6,785 bases of DNA from Chromatiales bacterium (GTDB lineage: Bacteria; Pseudomonadota; Gammaproteobacteria; UBA6429; Thiohalophilaceae), in NCBI GenBank assembly GCA_027057985.1, contig JALUTJ010000019.1:1-6785 (forward strand), given 5' to 3'. The notes beneath the pieces are model-generated. The model was not told where the DNA came from, did not search any database, and saw only the letters and a program-made list of their open reading frames with translations. Position numbers and translations under genes: made by a program. How positions within the stretch are numbered: position 1 is the first letter of the stretch; each line of letters begins with the position of its first letter. Of the stretch, positions 1 to 6,785 are shown in pieces.

Positions 1-1236
1 AGTCAGCTCACCACTTTCAGAGACTGCAGGCTCTGTTGCCATCGTTTCTTCACCTGCCACGATTGGCTGCACACCCGCCGCTTCGGCTGCCTGCTGCCGG
101 TAGGCATTCCAGGACTGGGTCTGTTCATTAAAGAGTCGTACCGCTTCTTCACGTGAGATAGAAGAAAGGACAGAAGGGTCATCGATACGCAGGACATGCC
201 CTACCTTGAGTCGGTTCATATTACCATTGATAAAGGCATCCGGATTGCTTTTGAGCAGGGCAGCCATCATCTGGTAAACCGTGACGCTCGAGTCACCCTG
301 ACGTAATTTTTCAGCAATATCCCATAGTTTGTCATTCTTCTGGATGATACCGTAATCAAGATCACCCATTTCAGCGACTTCTTCGCTCGGTGCCTGCTCA
401 GTGCTATCGCTGTATTCAGCCAGTGGAATACGTGGCCATAATTCACCATCTGCACTTTCTTCTTCAAAAACGGCTTCTTCAGTCTGTGTTTCTGCCTCTG
501 CCATTTCCGGCTCTGTCACTTCAGGTGGAATTTCCACCTCAGGTGCAGGCTCTACAGGTTCTGCAACTGGCTCCATATCAACCGTGGCAACTTCTTCTTC
601 GGCTGCAACAGCCTGTTCAACAGGTTCTTCTGCAACGGGTGCCTCTACAGTTTCTGTAGCAGGCGCTTCTTCCGCCATGGGTGAAGACTCAACAAAAGGT
701 GATTCTGCTTCGACGGCAACCGGCTCTTCTTCTACGCTTGCTGTTTCTTCAGCAAAAGGTTCTTCCGGGGTTTCTTCGACAGGCTCAACCGGTGCGGTTT
801 CTGCCATGAGCGGAGCGGGTTCAGCCAGTTTTGGAGCCTGTCCCGGTGGATCGATAAGCATGGTGTATTCACGCAGCATGCGACCGTTCTTCCAGTCCAG
901 TTCCAGCAGGAAGTTGACAAAGGGTTCGCGTACGGTCTCGGTAGAGGTAACGTGGATGTAGTATTTTCCGTCAGGGTATTGCTTCACCTTGAAGCGGAGC
1001 TTGTTTAAAAAGGCAGTGCGATCAACCCCGGCACGTAAAAAAGCCGACTCCGTCGCCAGCTTGACACTCAGGCTACTGATATCGGCCTCCGAGGCGGCAA
1101 TCAGGGGTACTTCAGCATTTAATTTTTCATTCAGGTAGGATTTTAACTTGATCCCCCCGAACCCCATCGCCTGAACCAGCACAGGTGATATCGTTAGACC
1201 AGCTGATAGAATTAAAACGGCTAGCTTACGCAGCAT
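1..1236 (-). CDS. fimV: FimV-like polar pilus-assembly / peptidoglycan-binding protein, N-terminal 412 codons
   Basis: The frame is open from the ATG at 1236 to the window edge; the C-terminal part lies outside. FimV is an inner-membrane, polar-hub protein that supports type IV pilus assembly and twitching through its periplasmic LysM domain. Visible order: signal peptide 1-23 (MLRKLAVLILSAGL then a VQA cleavage motif); the FimV N-terminal domain with GGIKLKSYLNEKLNAE (27-42), IHVTSTETVREPFVNFLLEL (94-113) and GRMLREYTMLIDPP (118-131); an acidic Glu/Pro/Ala/Val linker at about 134-292; and an extended LysM core at about 294-352 with KLWDIAEKLR, NPDAFINGNMNRLKVGHVLRI. A Glu/Gln/Ala-rich stretch follows, usual before the transmembrane segment, which is not in view. 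The start is backed by GGAGAG 5 bases upstream and by the signal peptide. The upstream neighbour usg fits the gammaproteobacterial usg-fimV pair. Whether the strain makes type IV pili cannot be told from this window. Confidence 0.93.
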   Translation of the reverse strand, partial: MLRKLAVLILSAGLTISPVLVQAMGFGGIKLKSYLNEKLNAEVPLIAASEADISSLSVKLATESAFLRAGVDRTAFLNKLRFKVKQYPDGKYYIHVTSTETVREPFVNFLLELDWKNGRMLREYTMLIDPPGQAPKLAEPAPLMAETAPVEPVEETPEEPFAEETASVEEEPVAVEAESPFVESSPMAEEAPATETVEAPVAEEPVEQAVAAEEEVATVDMEPVAEPVEPAPEVEIPPEVTEPEMAEAETQTEEAVFEEESADGELWPRIPLAEYSDSTEQAPSEEVAEMGDLDYGIIQKNDKLWDIAEKLRQGDSSVTVYQMMAALLKSNPDAFINGNMNRLKVGHVLRIDDPSVLSSISREEAVRLFNEQTQSWNAYRQQAAEAAGVQPIVAGEETMATEPAVSESGELT

Positions 1237-1278
1237 GACTACTCTCCACTTTATTTAGCGTCCCTCAACGCAACAGCC

Positions 1279-1307
1279 ATTTTCAGGTGTATTTTCTTAT
1301 TTTTCAA
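1279..1307 (-). promoter_or_regulatory. weak sigma70-like promoter candidate for fimV
   Basis: In the 125-bp usg-fimV spacer, TTGAAA (1302-1307, 5 of 6 to -35) and GAAAAT (1279-1284, 4 of 6 to -10) are 17 bases apart on the minus strand, leaving a leader of about 35 bases before the fimV ATG. The spacer is AT-rich. An inverted TATTTTT/AAAAATA pair (1298-1304 with 1318-1324) overlaps the -35. A separate fimV promoter is plausible because the function changes here, but the match is modest. Confidence 0.25.
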
Positions 1308-1361
1308 TAACTTACCTAAAAATAGCTCGAAAATTCTTTATAAGTATGCAGTAACTATAGC

Positions 1362-2372
1362 TTATATGTAAAGTTTTACCAAAATTTCTGCAATTTGAAC
1401 AGCATTTGTTGCCGCTCCTTTGCGCATATTATCGGTAACCAGCCACAGGTTGAGGCCGTTTTCGCTGGAAATATCCTCACGCACCCGGCCAATAAAGATA
1501 CTGTCGTTTCCAGCTGCCTCGGTGACCGGGGTGGGGATATTGTTATTTTCCATCAGAGTCAGCCCGGGTACATGTTGCCACAGTGCCTTTGCCTGTCCGC
1601 CAGAAAGTGGCTTTTCAAGTTCAAGCTGTATCGAGGCGGCGTGACCGATAAAGACCGGCACCCTGACCGCAGTGGCATTGATACGAAGTGCCGTATTACC
1701 CAGCAGTCTCTGCAGCTCGGCTATCAGCTTCAGCTCTTCACTGCTGTAGCCATTGGCTTCAAGTTCGCCAATTTGAGGTAGCAGGTTAAATGCCACCTGC
1801 TTGTCAAAGGCCCTGCACTTTACATCACGAAAGTTCAACAGCGCCGCCGTCTGTGAAGCCAGCTCTTCGGCAGCCTGTTTACCGGCACCGGAAACAGACT
1901 GGTAGGTAGAGATATTGATATGGCGAATACCAACGCTATCCTGCAAGGGTTTCAGCGCCATGGCTGCCTGTATTGCATTCGCCCCCGGCATGGCAATGAT
2001 ATTACGTTGACTGAAGCGCTCGATATCATCCTCGTTGATCTCAGGAATCACCAGAGGCACATCATCATAATGACGAAAGGCCGGGCTGCGATCGATGACA
2101 ATACAGCCGGTGCCGGCTGCACGCGGCACGTACTCGGCCGCCACTTTTTCACTGCTGACAAAAAAAGCAATATGCACCCGGGAAAAATCAAAGTCATCAA
2201 TCGATCCCAGTCTCACAGGCTGCCCGGCAAACTCCATGCGACTGTTTGCACCAGCTTCATCGAGCAGGTGCAGCTCACCGAGTGGAAATTTTCTTTCCTG
2301 CAACACATCCAGCAGGGTTTCGCCGACCTGGGAGCTGGCACCAACAACGGCAATATCAACTTTTTCTATCAT
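1362..2372 (-). CDS. usg: Usg-type aspartate-semialdehyde dehydrogenase paralogue lacking the catalytic cysteine
   Basis: 336-residue protein of the aspartate-semialdehyde dehydrogenase superfamily, in the conserved place between asd and fimV, matching the USG-1/PA3116-type protein. It has the N-terminal nucleotide-binding motif VVGASSQVGE (9-18), IDRSPAFR (93-100) with the substrate arginine position, STYQSVSGAG (155-164), RVPVFIGH (237-244) with the catalytic-type His244, and DNMRKGAATNAVQIAE (314-329). The family normally has a PNCST-like sequence around the nucleophile; here the aligned block is MPGANAIQ (128-135), with Ala131 (GCG) in place of cysteine. Dehydrogenase activity is therefore unlikely, and a retained binding, regulatory or structural role is possible. 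The ATG at 2372 has only a weak upstream AGG. The frame is full length and not decayed, so this is not a pseudogene. Function of Usg proteins is not established to my knowledge. Confidence 0.9.
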   Translation of the reverse strand: MIEKVDIAVVGASSQVGETLLDVLQERKFPLGELHLLDEAGANSRMEFAGQPVRLGSIDDFDFSRVHIAFFVSSEKVAAEYVPRAAGTGCIVIDRSPAFRHYDDVPLVIPEINEDDIERFSQRNIIAMPGANAIQAAMALKPLQDSVGIRHINISTYQSVSGAGKQAAEELASQTAALLNFRDVKCRAFDKQVAFNLLPQIGELEANGYSSEELKLIAELQRLLGNTALRINATAVRVPVFIGHAASIQLELEKPLSGGQAKALWQHVPGLTLMENNNIPTPVTEAAGNDSIFIGRVREDISSENGLNLWLVTDNMRKGAATNAVQIAEILVKLYI

Positions 2373-2394
2373 TTATTTACCTGGATTAAGTGAA

Positions 2395-2420
2395 CAGGCG
2401 ATTTATTGCAAAATAGCCTG
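2395..2420 (-). other. intercistronic hairpin between asd and usg
   Basis: CAGGC (2395-2399) pairs with GCCTG (2416-2420), and after one mismatch ATTT (2401-2404) pairs with AAAT (2411-2414) around a 6-base loop. It lies in the 78-bp asd-usg spacer. No T-run follows on the minus strand, so it is not a standard terminator. It may influence mRNA decay or relative expression of asd and usg; that is inference. Confidence 0.4.
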
Positions 2421-2450
2421 ATTAAAGACCCTGTCTATTCCGGTTAAGCT

Positions 2451-3563
2451 TTAGCTTTCCAGGAGAATACGTAACATGCGGCGCAGTGGCTCTGCCGCAC
2501 CCCAGAGTAACTGGTCACCCACGGTAAAGGCAGAAAGATAATCATTGCCCATGGTCAGTTTACGCATACGACCCACCGGGACATTCAGGGTGCCGGTTAC
2601 TGCAGCTGGAGTGAGTTCCTTAATGGTTGCTTCCGGTTCATTGGCAATCACTTTTACCCAGTCATTGTGTTCTGCCAGCATAGCGCTGATTTCATCCAGC
2701 GGAACATCCTGCTTCATCTTGATAGTCAGTGCCTGTGAGTGACAACGCATGGCACCGATACGGACACAGAGGCCATCGATGGGAACCGGGCTGTCGGAAC
2801 GTCCAAGAATCTTGTTGGTTTCAACCTGGGCTTTCCATTCCTCCTTGCTTTGTCCACTTTCAAGTGGCACATCTATCCATGGGATAAGGCTGGCTGCAAG
2901 TGGTGCCGGCCATTGTTCAAGTGGGTAATCATCACTACGGATAAACTCGGTGACCTTACGATCGATATCCAGGATCGCGGTAGCAGGATCATCATTCATG
3001 TCTTTGACGCTGTCATTGATCGCACCCATCTGCCGAATTAGCTCACGCATATTACGGGCACCGGCACCAGAAGCAGCCTGATAGGTCATCGGTGTAATCC
3101 ATTCCACCAGGTCTTTTTCAAACAGGCCGCCGATAGCCATTAACATCAGGCTCACGGTGCAGTTACCGCCAACATAGGTTTTAACGCCACTGCTTAAACC
3201 GTTTTTAATCACATCCCTGTTCACGGGATCCAGTACGATAATACTGTCATCGGCCATGCGCAGGCTGGATGCGGCATCGATCCAGTAACCATCCCAGCCC
3301 GACTGGCGTAAGGCAGGATACACTTCTTTTGTATAGTCACCACCCTGGCAGGTCACGATAACATCCATATTACTCAGTTCATCAATACTTTTGGCATCCT
3401 TGAGTGCAGGCACATCCTTGCCGACATCCGGGCCGGGTTGTCCTGCCTGTGATGTGGTAAAAAAGACCGGTTCGATATCATTAAAATCATTTTCTTCACG
3501 CATACGTTGCATCAGCACAGAACCCACCATGCCGCGCCAGCCTACAAAGCCTACTCTTTTCAT
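2451..3563 (-). CDS. asd: aspartate-semialdehyde dehydrogenase (Asd)
   Basis: Reduces aspartyl phosphate to aspartate semialdehyde with NADPH, the branch point for lysine and diaminopimelate, threonine and methionine; cytoplasmic. The protein has 370 residues, close to the Gram-negative type of about 367. Visible features: N-terminal nucleotide-binding motif [14 protein letters not shown] (4-17), Arg102 in the ASSLRM block (phosphate binding in the family), [10 protein letters not shown] (132-141) with catalytic Cys135, [12 protein letters not shown] (161-172), and [13 protein letters not shown] (268-280) with catalytic His275. The C-terminal [26 protein letters not shown] (339-364) is characteristic. 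The ATG at 3563 has AAAGGA about 9 bases upstream, and the N-terminus [11 protein letters not shown] matches the family start. It lies 48 bp after leuB and 78 bp before its paralogue usg. All catalytic residues are present, so this should be the functional copy. Confidence 0.98.
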   Translation of the reverse strand: MKRVGFVGWRGMVGSVLMQRMREENDFNDIEPVFFTTSQAGQPGPDVGKDVPALKDAKSIDELSNMDVIVTCQGGDYTKEVYPALRQSGWDGYWIDAASSLRMADDSIIVLDPVNRDVIKNGLSSGVKTYVGGNCTVSLMLMAIGGLFEKDLVEWITPMTYQAASGAGARNMRELIRQMGAINDSVKDMNDDPATAILDIDRKVTEFIRSDDYPLEQWPAPLAASLIPWIDVPLESGQSKEEWKAQVETNKILGRSDSPVPIDGLCVRIGAMRCHSQALTIKMKQDVPLDEISAMLAEHNDWVKVIANEPEATIKELTPAAVTGTLNVPVGRMRKLTMGNDYLSAFTVGDQLLWGAAEPLRRMLRILLES

Positions 3564-3611
3564 CTTGCTTATCCTTTATTAAATTCCTGAAAATATATCT
3601 GTGGTAAAAAA

Positions 3612-4682
3612 TTAAAGTGCAGCGACAACTGCATCACCCATTTCGGATGTACTAACTTCTTTCATTCCCTCAGAATAAATATCTGCAGTGCGTAAACCCT
3701 GGTCCAGTACTTTATCCACCGCTTTTTCGATGCGCTCTGCCATGGCAGCTTCATCCAGCGAGTAACGTAACATCATGGCAACGGATAAAATTGTTGCCAG
3801 CGGGTTAGCCACGTTTTGCCCGGCAATATCAGGCGCAGAGCCATGAATCGGTTCATACATACCCTGACCTTTTGCATTGAGCGAGGCAGAAGGCAGCATG
3901 CCGATAGAGCCGGTCAACATGGCGGCACAGTCGGACAGGATGTCACCAAACATATTGGTGGTCACCATCACATCAAACTGTTTTGGTGCACGCACCAGTT
4001 GCATTGCCGCATTATCGACATACATATGTGAAAGTTCGATATCACTGTTTTCCTTGCCAAGATCAGAGACGACTTCGCGCCAGAGCTCGGTACATTCAAG
4101 CACATTGGCTTTATCTACGGAACAAACCCTGCTATTACGCTTACGGGCAATATCAAATGCAACTTTAGCGATACGGCTGATCTCGGATTCATTATAGACC
4201 AGGGTGTTATAGCCTTCGCGTTCACCATTATCCAGTGTGCGCACGCCACGGGGTTGACCAAAGTAAATCCCACCAGTCAGTTCGCGTACGATCATAATAT
4301 CGAGACCGGAAACTACGTCGGCTTTCAGCGTCGAGGCATCGGCCAGTTGTGGATAAAGAATGGCCGGGCGCAGGTTAGCAAACAGATCCAGTTCGGCACG
4401 CAGTCCAAGCAGACCCTTTTCCGGGCGCACCGAAATATCCAGTGATTCCCATTTATAACCGCCCACGGCACCCAGCAGTACCGCGTCGGATTCTTTTGCC
4501 AGTGTCAGGGTTTCCTGTGGTAGCGGTGATCCGGTTTCATCATAGGCTGTACCACCTACGAGTCCTTCGTTCATTTCTACATCAAGACCATCGGCCTGCA
4601 GCACTTTGATGACCTTTACGGCCTCGGCAACAATTTCCTGTCCAATACCGTCACCCGGTAAAACTGCAATTTTCTTCGTCAT
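3612..4682 (-). CDS. leuB: 3-isopropylmalate dehydrogenase (LeuB)
   Basis: NAD-dependent oxidative decarboxylation of 3-isopropylmalate to 2-oxoisocaproate, the third step specific to leucine synthesis; a cytoplasmic homodimer. At 356 residues it has the normal family length. Motifs in order: [13 protein letters not shown] (5-17), substrate arginines in the block around [15 protein letters not shown] (93-107), [14 protein letters not shown] (133-146) with the catalytic-region Tyr140, Lys191 in DKANVLE, and NMFGDILSD (243-251), which holds the metal-binding aspartates. HGSAPDIAG (280-288) includes Asp285, where NAD-preferring members have an aspartate. The ATG at 4682 has AGGA 8 bases upstream. 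asd follows after 48 bp on the same strand. Isocitrate and tartrate dehydrogenases share the fold, but the motifs and the leuCD context support LeuB. Confidence 0.98.
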   Translation of the reverse strand: MTKKIAVLPGDGIGQEIVAEAVKVIKVLQADGLDVEMNEGLVGGTAYDETGSPLPQETLTLAKESDAVLLGAVGGYKWESLDISVRPEKGLLGLRAELDLFANLRPAILYPQLADASTLKADVVSGLDIMIVRELTGGIYFGQPRGVRTLDNGEREGYNTLVYNESEISRIAKVAFDIARKRNSRVCSVDKANVLECTELWREVVSDLGKENSDIELSHMYVDNAAMQLVRAPKQFDVMVTTNMFGDILSDCAAMLTGSIGMLPSASLNAKGQGMYEPIHGSAPDIAGQNVANPLATILSVAMMLRYSLDEAAMAERIEKAVDKVLDQGLRTADIYSEGMKEVSTSEMGDAVVAAL

Positions 4683-4731
4683 ATTTATATCCTGTTAAAA
4701 TATTAAACCTTCAGGTGCGCTCTAAAGAATT

Positions 4732-4760
4732 ATTCCACATACCTGTTTGCCTCATGTTAA
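4732..4760 (-). promoter_or_regulatory. weak sigma70-like promoter candidate upstream of leuB
   Basis: On the minus strand TTAACA (4755-4760, 5 of 6 to the -35 consensus) and TGGAAT (4732-4737, 4 of 6 to the -10 consensus) are separated by 17 bases. The leader to the leuB ATG would be roughly 40 bases. The position makes sense, because the palindrome lies just upstream and separates leuCD from leuB. In AT-rich DNA such matches arise easily by chance, so this is only a candidate. Confidence 0.2.
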
Positions 4761-4774
4761 AAGCAGTGTTTAAT

Positions 4775-4904
4775 GGGCAGAAAGCCGTTGTCGATCAAGA
4801 CCGTGGGCCGCAAGGGAGGTGCGACCTGGACTTTCTTTGTGGAGCTGGAGGCGCAACAAAGAAAGTATTTACGGCGTGTCTTGATCGGCAATGGCTGTAT
4901 GCCC
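4775..4904. repeat. 130-bp imperfect palindrome, MITE-like or structured-RNA element
   Basis: Seen directly. The outer arms are 27 bases each, 4775-4801 and 4878-4904, complementary at 23 of 27 positions, with the uninterrupted core CGATCAAGAC paired to GTCTTGATCG. A short GCCG/CGGC step (4807-4810 with 4872-4875) continues the stem. AGGT-GCG-ACCT (4817-4827) forms a small side hairpin. A perfect 11-bp inner stem, ACTTTCTTTGT (4830-4840) with ACAAAGAAAGT (4856-4866), closes a 15-base loop. The whole folds into a long branched hairpin on either strand. No transposase and no clear target-site duplication is visible. It could be an interspersed palindromic repeat, a non-autonomous mobile element, or an RNA processing or attenuation structure inside the leu transcript; copy number elsewhere would decide. 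Confidence 0.7.
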
Positions 4905-4983
4905 CATACATAGAAATTAATATACACTTTTAACCTTATCAGCTGGAGGTATCTGGAACTGCTATTTAGCCTCCATGTTTAAA

Positions 4984-5622
4984 CTAACTAAATAACCACG
5001 GTGCTTCTACCTTGCGACGCGCTTCATAAGCCTTGATTTCATCAACATGCTGCAAGGTCAAACCAATATCATCCAGCCCGTTTAACAGGCGGTGCTTGCG
5101 AAAATCATCGATATCAAAGCGGATAACTGTACCATCTGGTTTGGTAATGGTTTGCTGTTCCAGGTCGATATCGAGCTGGTACCCTTCATTCTCAGCCACT
5201 TCATTGAATAACTGGTCAACCGTGTCGGCATCCAGCTTGATCAATAAAATACCGTTTTTAAAACTGTTGTTATAAAAAATATCGGCAAAGCTCGGGGCAA
5301 TAATCACGCGAAAACCATAATCCAGCAAAGCCCATGGTGCATGCTCACGGCTTGAGCCGCAACCAAAATTTTCCCGCGCCAGTAAAATCTGCGCCCCCTG
5401 GTAGCGTGGCTGGTTGAGCACGAAGTCCTGGTTCAAAGGACGCTTGCTGTTATCCATGCCCGGTTCACCATGATCCCGATAACGCCACTCATCAAACAGG
5501 TTGGGGCCAAAGCCACTGCGCTTGATCGATTTTAAAAACTGCTTGGGGATAATGGCATCGGTATCGACATTGGGTCGATCCATCGGTGCCACGATTGCTT
5601 TTAATTGAGTAAATTTTTCCAT
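4984..5622 (-). CDS. leuD: 3-isopropylmalate dehydratase small subunit (LeuD)
   Basis: Small subunit of isopropylmalate isomerase. It forms the swivelling domain that completes the substrate pocket of LeuC. The protein has 212 residues, the usual length for the proteobacterial form. Visible motifs are the N-terminal block with [16 protein letters not shown] (16-31), LFDEWRY (42-48) and [18 protein letters not shown] (82-99), which is the characteristic LeuD signature. Next comes the block with [16 protein letters not shown] (109-124), and the C-terminal [14 protein letters not shown] (177-190). The ATG at 5622 is supported by a GAGG about 9 bases upstream and by the conserved MEKFTQL-type N-terminus. 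The stop is TAG. It follows leuC by 50 bp in the same direction, so the two are almost certainly cotranscribed. Downstream there is an unusually long 301-bp gap before leuB. Nothing in the protein looks broken. Confidence 0.98.
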   Translation of the reverse strand: MEKFTQLKAIVAPMDRPNVDTDAIIPKQFLKSIKRSGFGPNLFDEWRYRDHGEPGMDNSKRPLNQDFVLNQPRYQGAQILLARENFGCGSSREHAPWALLDYGFRVIIAPSFADIFYNNSFKNGILLIKLDADTVDQLFNEVAENEGYQLDIDLEQQTITKPDGTVIRFDIDDFRKHRLLNGLDDIGLTLQHVDEIKAYEARRKVEAPWLFS

Positions 5623-5640
5623 CTTAGAAACCTCGGTTTA

Positions 5641-5671
5641 TAACACAAAGAAAGTGAAAACTTCTGTGTTA
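5641..5671 (-). other. intercistronic hairpin between leuC and leuD
   Basis: Directly seen inverted repeat: TAACACA (5641-5647) and TGTGTTA (5665-5671) are perfect complements. Inside them GAA/TTC (5650-5652 with 5662-5664) and GT/AC (5654-5655 with 5660-5661) can pair around a GAAA loop, with bulged A residues. It begins one base after the leuC stop and ends about 18 bases before the leuD start, just upstream of the leuD Shine-Dalgarno. No T-run follows on the minus strand, so it does not look like a terminator. Roles in mRNA stability or processing, or as a repeat remnant, are inference. It contains a 12-base word that recurs in the 4775-4904 element. Confidence 0.5.
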
Positions 5672-5672
5672 A

Positions 5673-6785
5673 TTACATTTCCCTCACGTCAGTAAAGTGG
5701 CCTTTTATCGCGGCTGCGGCGGCCATGGCCGGACTGACAAGATGGGTACGTCCCCCCTGCCCCTGACGTCCCTCAAAATTACGATTGGATGTCGAGGCGC
5801 AGCGTTCACCCGGCTCAAGCCTGTCCGCGTTCATGGCCAGGCACATGGAACAACCCGGTTCACGCCATTCAAAGCCGGCTTCAATCAGGATTTTATCCAG
5901 ACCTTCTGCTTCTGCCTGTTGCTTGATTAAACCTGAGCCCGGTACCACCATGGCCAGCCTGATATTATCCGCCACCTTGTGGCCTTTCACCACTTCGGCT
6001 GCAGCACGAATATCTTCAATCCGTGAGTTGGTACAGGAACCAATAAAGACCTTGTCGACACTAATCGCGTTGATCGGTGTATTGGCTTCGAGGCCCATGT
6101 ATTTCAGTGCGGCAATCATCCCTTCGCGTTTAACATCATCACTCTCGTTGCCTGGATCAGGTACCCTGGCATCGACCGGCACCACCATTTCCGGCGAGGT
6201 ACCCCAGGTCACCTGTGGCTTGATAGCGGCGGCATCGATATTGACCACAGTATCAAACTCGGCATCTTCATCACTGTGTAAGTCCTGCCAGGCTTTAACG
6301 GCCCTGTCCCAGTTCTCCCCCTGTGGCGAGTAAGGACGGCCCTTTACAAATTCAATGGTCTTTTCATCCACCGCAACCATACCCGCACGGGCACCGGCTT
6401 CAATCGCCATATTACAGACGGTCATGCGACCTTCCATGGAAAGATCACGAATCGCTTCACCGGCAAACTCGATGGCATAGCCGGTACCCCCGGCCGTGCC
6501 AATCTCACCGATGATTTCCAGCACGATATCCTTGGCAGTGACACCCTTGCCCACCTTGCCATTGACATTCACCAGCATGGTTTTCGATTTTGCCTGCACC
6601 AGGCACTGGGTTGCCATCACATGCTCAACCTCGGAGGTACCAATACCATGCGCCAGGGCGCCAAAGGCACCGTGGGTCGAAGTATGGGAGTCACCGCAGA
6701 CCACGGTCATACCCGGCAAGGTCGCTCCCTGCTCGGGGCCGATGACATGCACGATGCCCTGGCGGATATCATCCATCTTAAACTC
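5673..6785 (-). CDS. leuC: 3-isopropylmalate dehydratase large subunit (LeuC), 5' end outside window
   Basis: Large subunit of isopropylmalate isomerase. With LeuD it converts 2-isopropylmalate to 3-isopropylmalate in the cytoplasm, the second step of leucine synthesis, using a [4Fe-4S] cluster. The frame is open to the window edge (370 codons visible), so the start is missing. Compared with the roughly 466-residue E. coli protein as remembered, about 100 N-terminal residues are absent; the Met at 6776 is internal. Numbering from that Met, family motifs are [15 protein letters not shown] (26-40), [12 protein letters not shown] (115-126), IGSCTNSR (245-252) and [10 protein letters not shown] (307-316). 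Cys248, Cys309 and Cys312 are the expected cluster ligands. The C-terminal block with NRNFEGRQG (331-339) and [13 protein letters not shown] is intact. The stop is TAA, and leuD starts 50 bp downstream. The 5' truncation is only the window edge; I see no frameshift. Confidence 0.98.
   Translation of the reverse strand, partial: EFKMDDIRQGIVHVIGPEQGATLPGMTVVCGDSHTSTHGAFGALAHGIGTSEVEHVMATQCLVQAKSKTMLVNVNGKVGKGVTAKDIVLEIIGEIGTAGGTGYAIEFAGEAIRDLSMEGRMTVCNMAIEAGARAGMVAVDEKTIEFVKGRPYSPQGENWDRAVKAWQDLHSDEDAEFDTVVNIDAAAIKPQVTWGTSPEMVVPVDARVPDPGNESDDVKREGMIAALKYMGLEANTPINAISVDKVFIGSCTNSRIEDIRAAAEVVKGHKVADNIRLAMVVPGSGLIKQQAEAEGLDKILIEAGFEWREPGCSMCLAMNADRLEPGERCASTSNRNFEGRQGQGGRTHLVSPAMAAAAAIKGHFTDVREM

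Larger units (their letters stand above)
4683..4983. other. 301-bp non-coding gap between leuD and leuB
   Basis: No convincing gene is present on either strand. The minus strand between the leuD stop and the leuB start has no open frame of useful length with family-like sequence. The centre (4775-4904) is a long imperfect palindrome listed separately. The right flank has GGAGG (4936-4940 on the plus strand) with CCTCC (4970-4974), a 5-bp inverted repeat with a long loop and no T-run. TGTATG/CATACA (4896-4901 with 4905-4910) forms a small perfect hairpin overlapping the right arm. The left flank is AT-rich and carries the leuB Shine-Dalgarno and a weak promoter candidate. From memory, in pseudomonads a methyltransferase-like gene sits at this position; it is absent here. 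Confidence 0.8.

Noticed and set aside
401..961. Plus-strand 186-codon open frame, Ser/Thr/Gly/Ala-rich
   Set aside because: It lies entirely antisense to the FimV N-terminal domain and acidic linker, where the minus-strand frame has clear family motifs. Its composition is explained by GAA- and GCA-rich codons read in reverse.
1920..2393. Plus-strand 157-codon open frame
   Set aside because: It is a shadow of usg; the minus-strand reading matches the aspartate-semialdehyde dehydrogenase superfamily over its full length.
3606..3633. Possible intrinsic terminator at the end of leuB: 5-6 bp stem (TGCAG/CTGCA) followed by six T on the minus strand
   Set aside because: The stem is short and lies within the last leuB codons. 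The T-run begins about six bases after it, and asd follows only 48 bp later in the same direction. It is too weak to call.
4715..4933. Plus-strand 72-codon open frame spanning the leuD-leuB palindrome
   Set aside because: No recognisable domain, and I see no convincing Shine-Dalgarno. Most of it is the inverted repeat itself, so the frame is probably an accident of the element.
4936..4974. GGAGG/CCTCC inverted repeat just after leuD as a terminator
   Set aside because: Only a 5-bp stem with a loop of nearly 30 bases and no T-run on the minus strand; it does not resemble a rho-independent terminator.
5785..6333. Plus-strand 182-codon open frame
   Set aside because: It is antisense to leuC, whose minus-strand frame has intact Fe-S cysteine motifs throughout; I see no family-like sequence in the plus-strand reading.

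Overview
The window reads as ordinary chromosomal DNA of a gammaproteobacterium. Every gene lies on the minus strand. In transcription order (right to left) they are: leuC (start lies outside the window), leuD, a 301-bp non-coding gap, leuB, asd, usg (an asd-like paralogue) and the first 412 codons of fimV, which runs off the left edge. The order leuC-leuD-leuB-asd-usg-fimV is, from memory, the one found in Pseudomonas and relatives, and FimV is itself typical of gammaproteobacteria. GC content looks moderate, so this need not be a pseudomonad; the sequence does not settle the genus.

Right half (3612-6785): leuC and leuD encode the two subunits of isopropylmalate isomerase, and leuB encodes 3-isopropylmalate dehydrogenase. 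Together they carry out steps two and three of leucine synthesis from 2-isopropylmalate. Fe-S cysteines and other active-site motifs are intact in all three. leuC and leuD are 50 bp apart, and that spacer holds a hairpin. leuD and leuB are separated by 301 bp with no credible gene. Most of this gap is a 130-bp imperfect palindrome that looks like an interspersed repeat or MITE-like element (a miniature inverted-repeat element), or a structured RNA. It is the least expected item in the window.

Left half (1-3563): asd encodes aspartate-semialdehyde dehydrogenase (threonine, methionine, lysine and diaminopimelate branch), with catalytic Cys135 and His275 present. Next comes usg, a related protein that has alanine where the catalytic cysteine should be, so it is probably not a working dehydrogenase. 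After a 125-bp gap with a weak promoter candidate, fimV begins: signal peptide, FimV N-terminal domain, a long acidic Glu/Pro/Ala/Val linker and a LysM peptidoglycan-binding domain.

The leu genes and asd form an amino-acid biosynthesis cluster, probably transcribed together at least in part. fimV is a cell-envelope gene that is a conserved neighbour, not part of that pathway. I see no CRISPR array, tRNA, rRNA, transposase, phage gene or defence gene. I do not see evidence for a new multi-gene system here; the palindromic element and the cysteine-less paralogue are the points worth following up.
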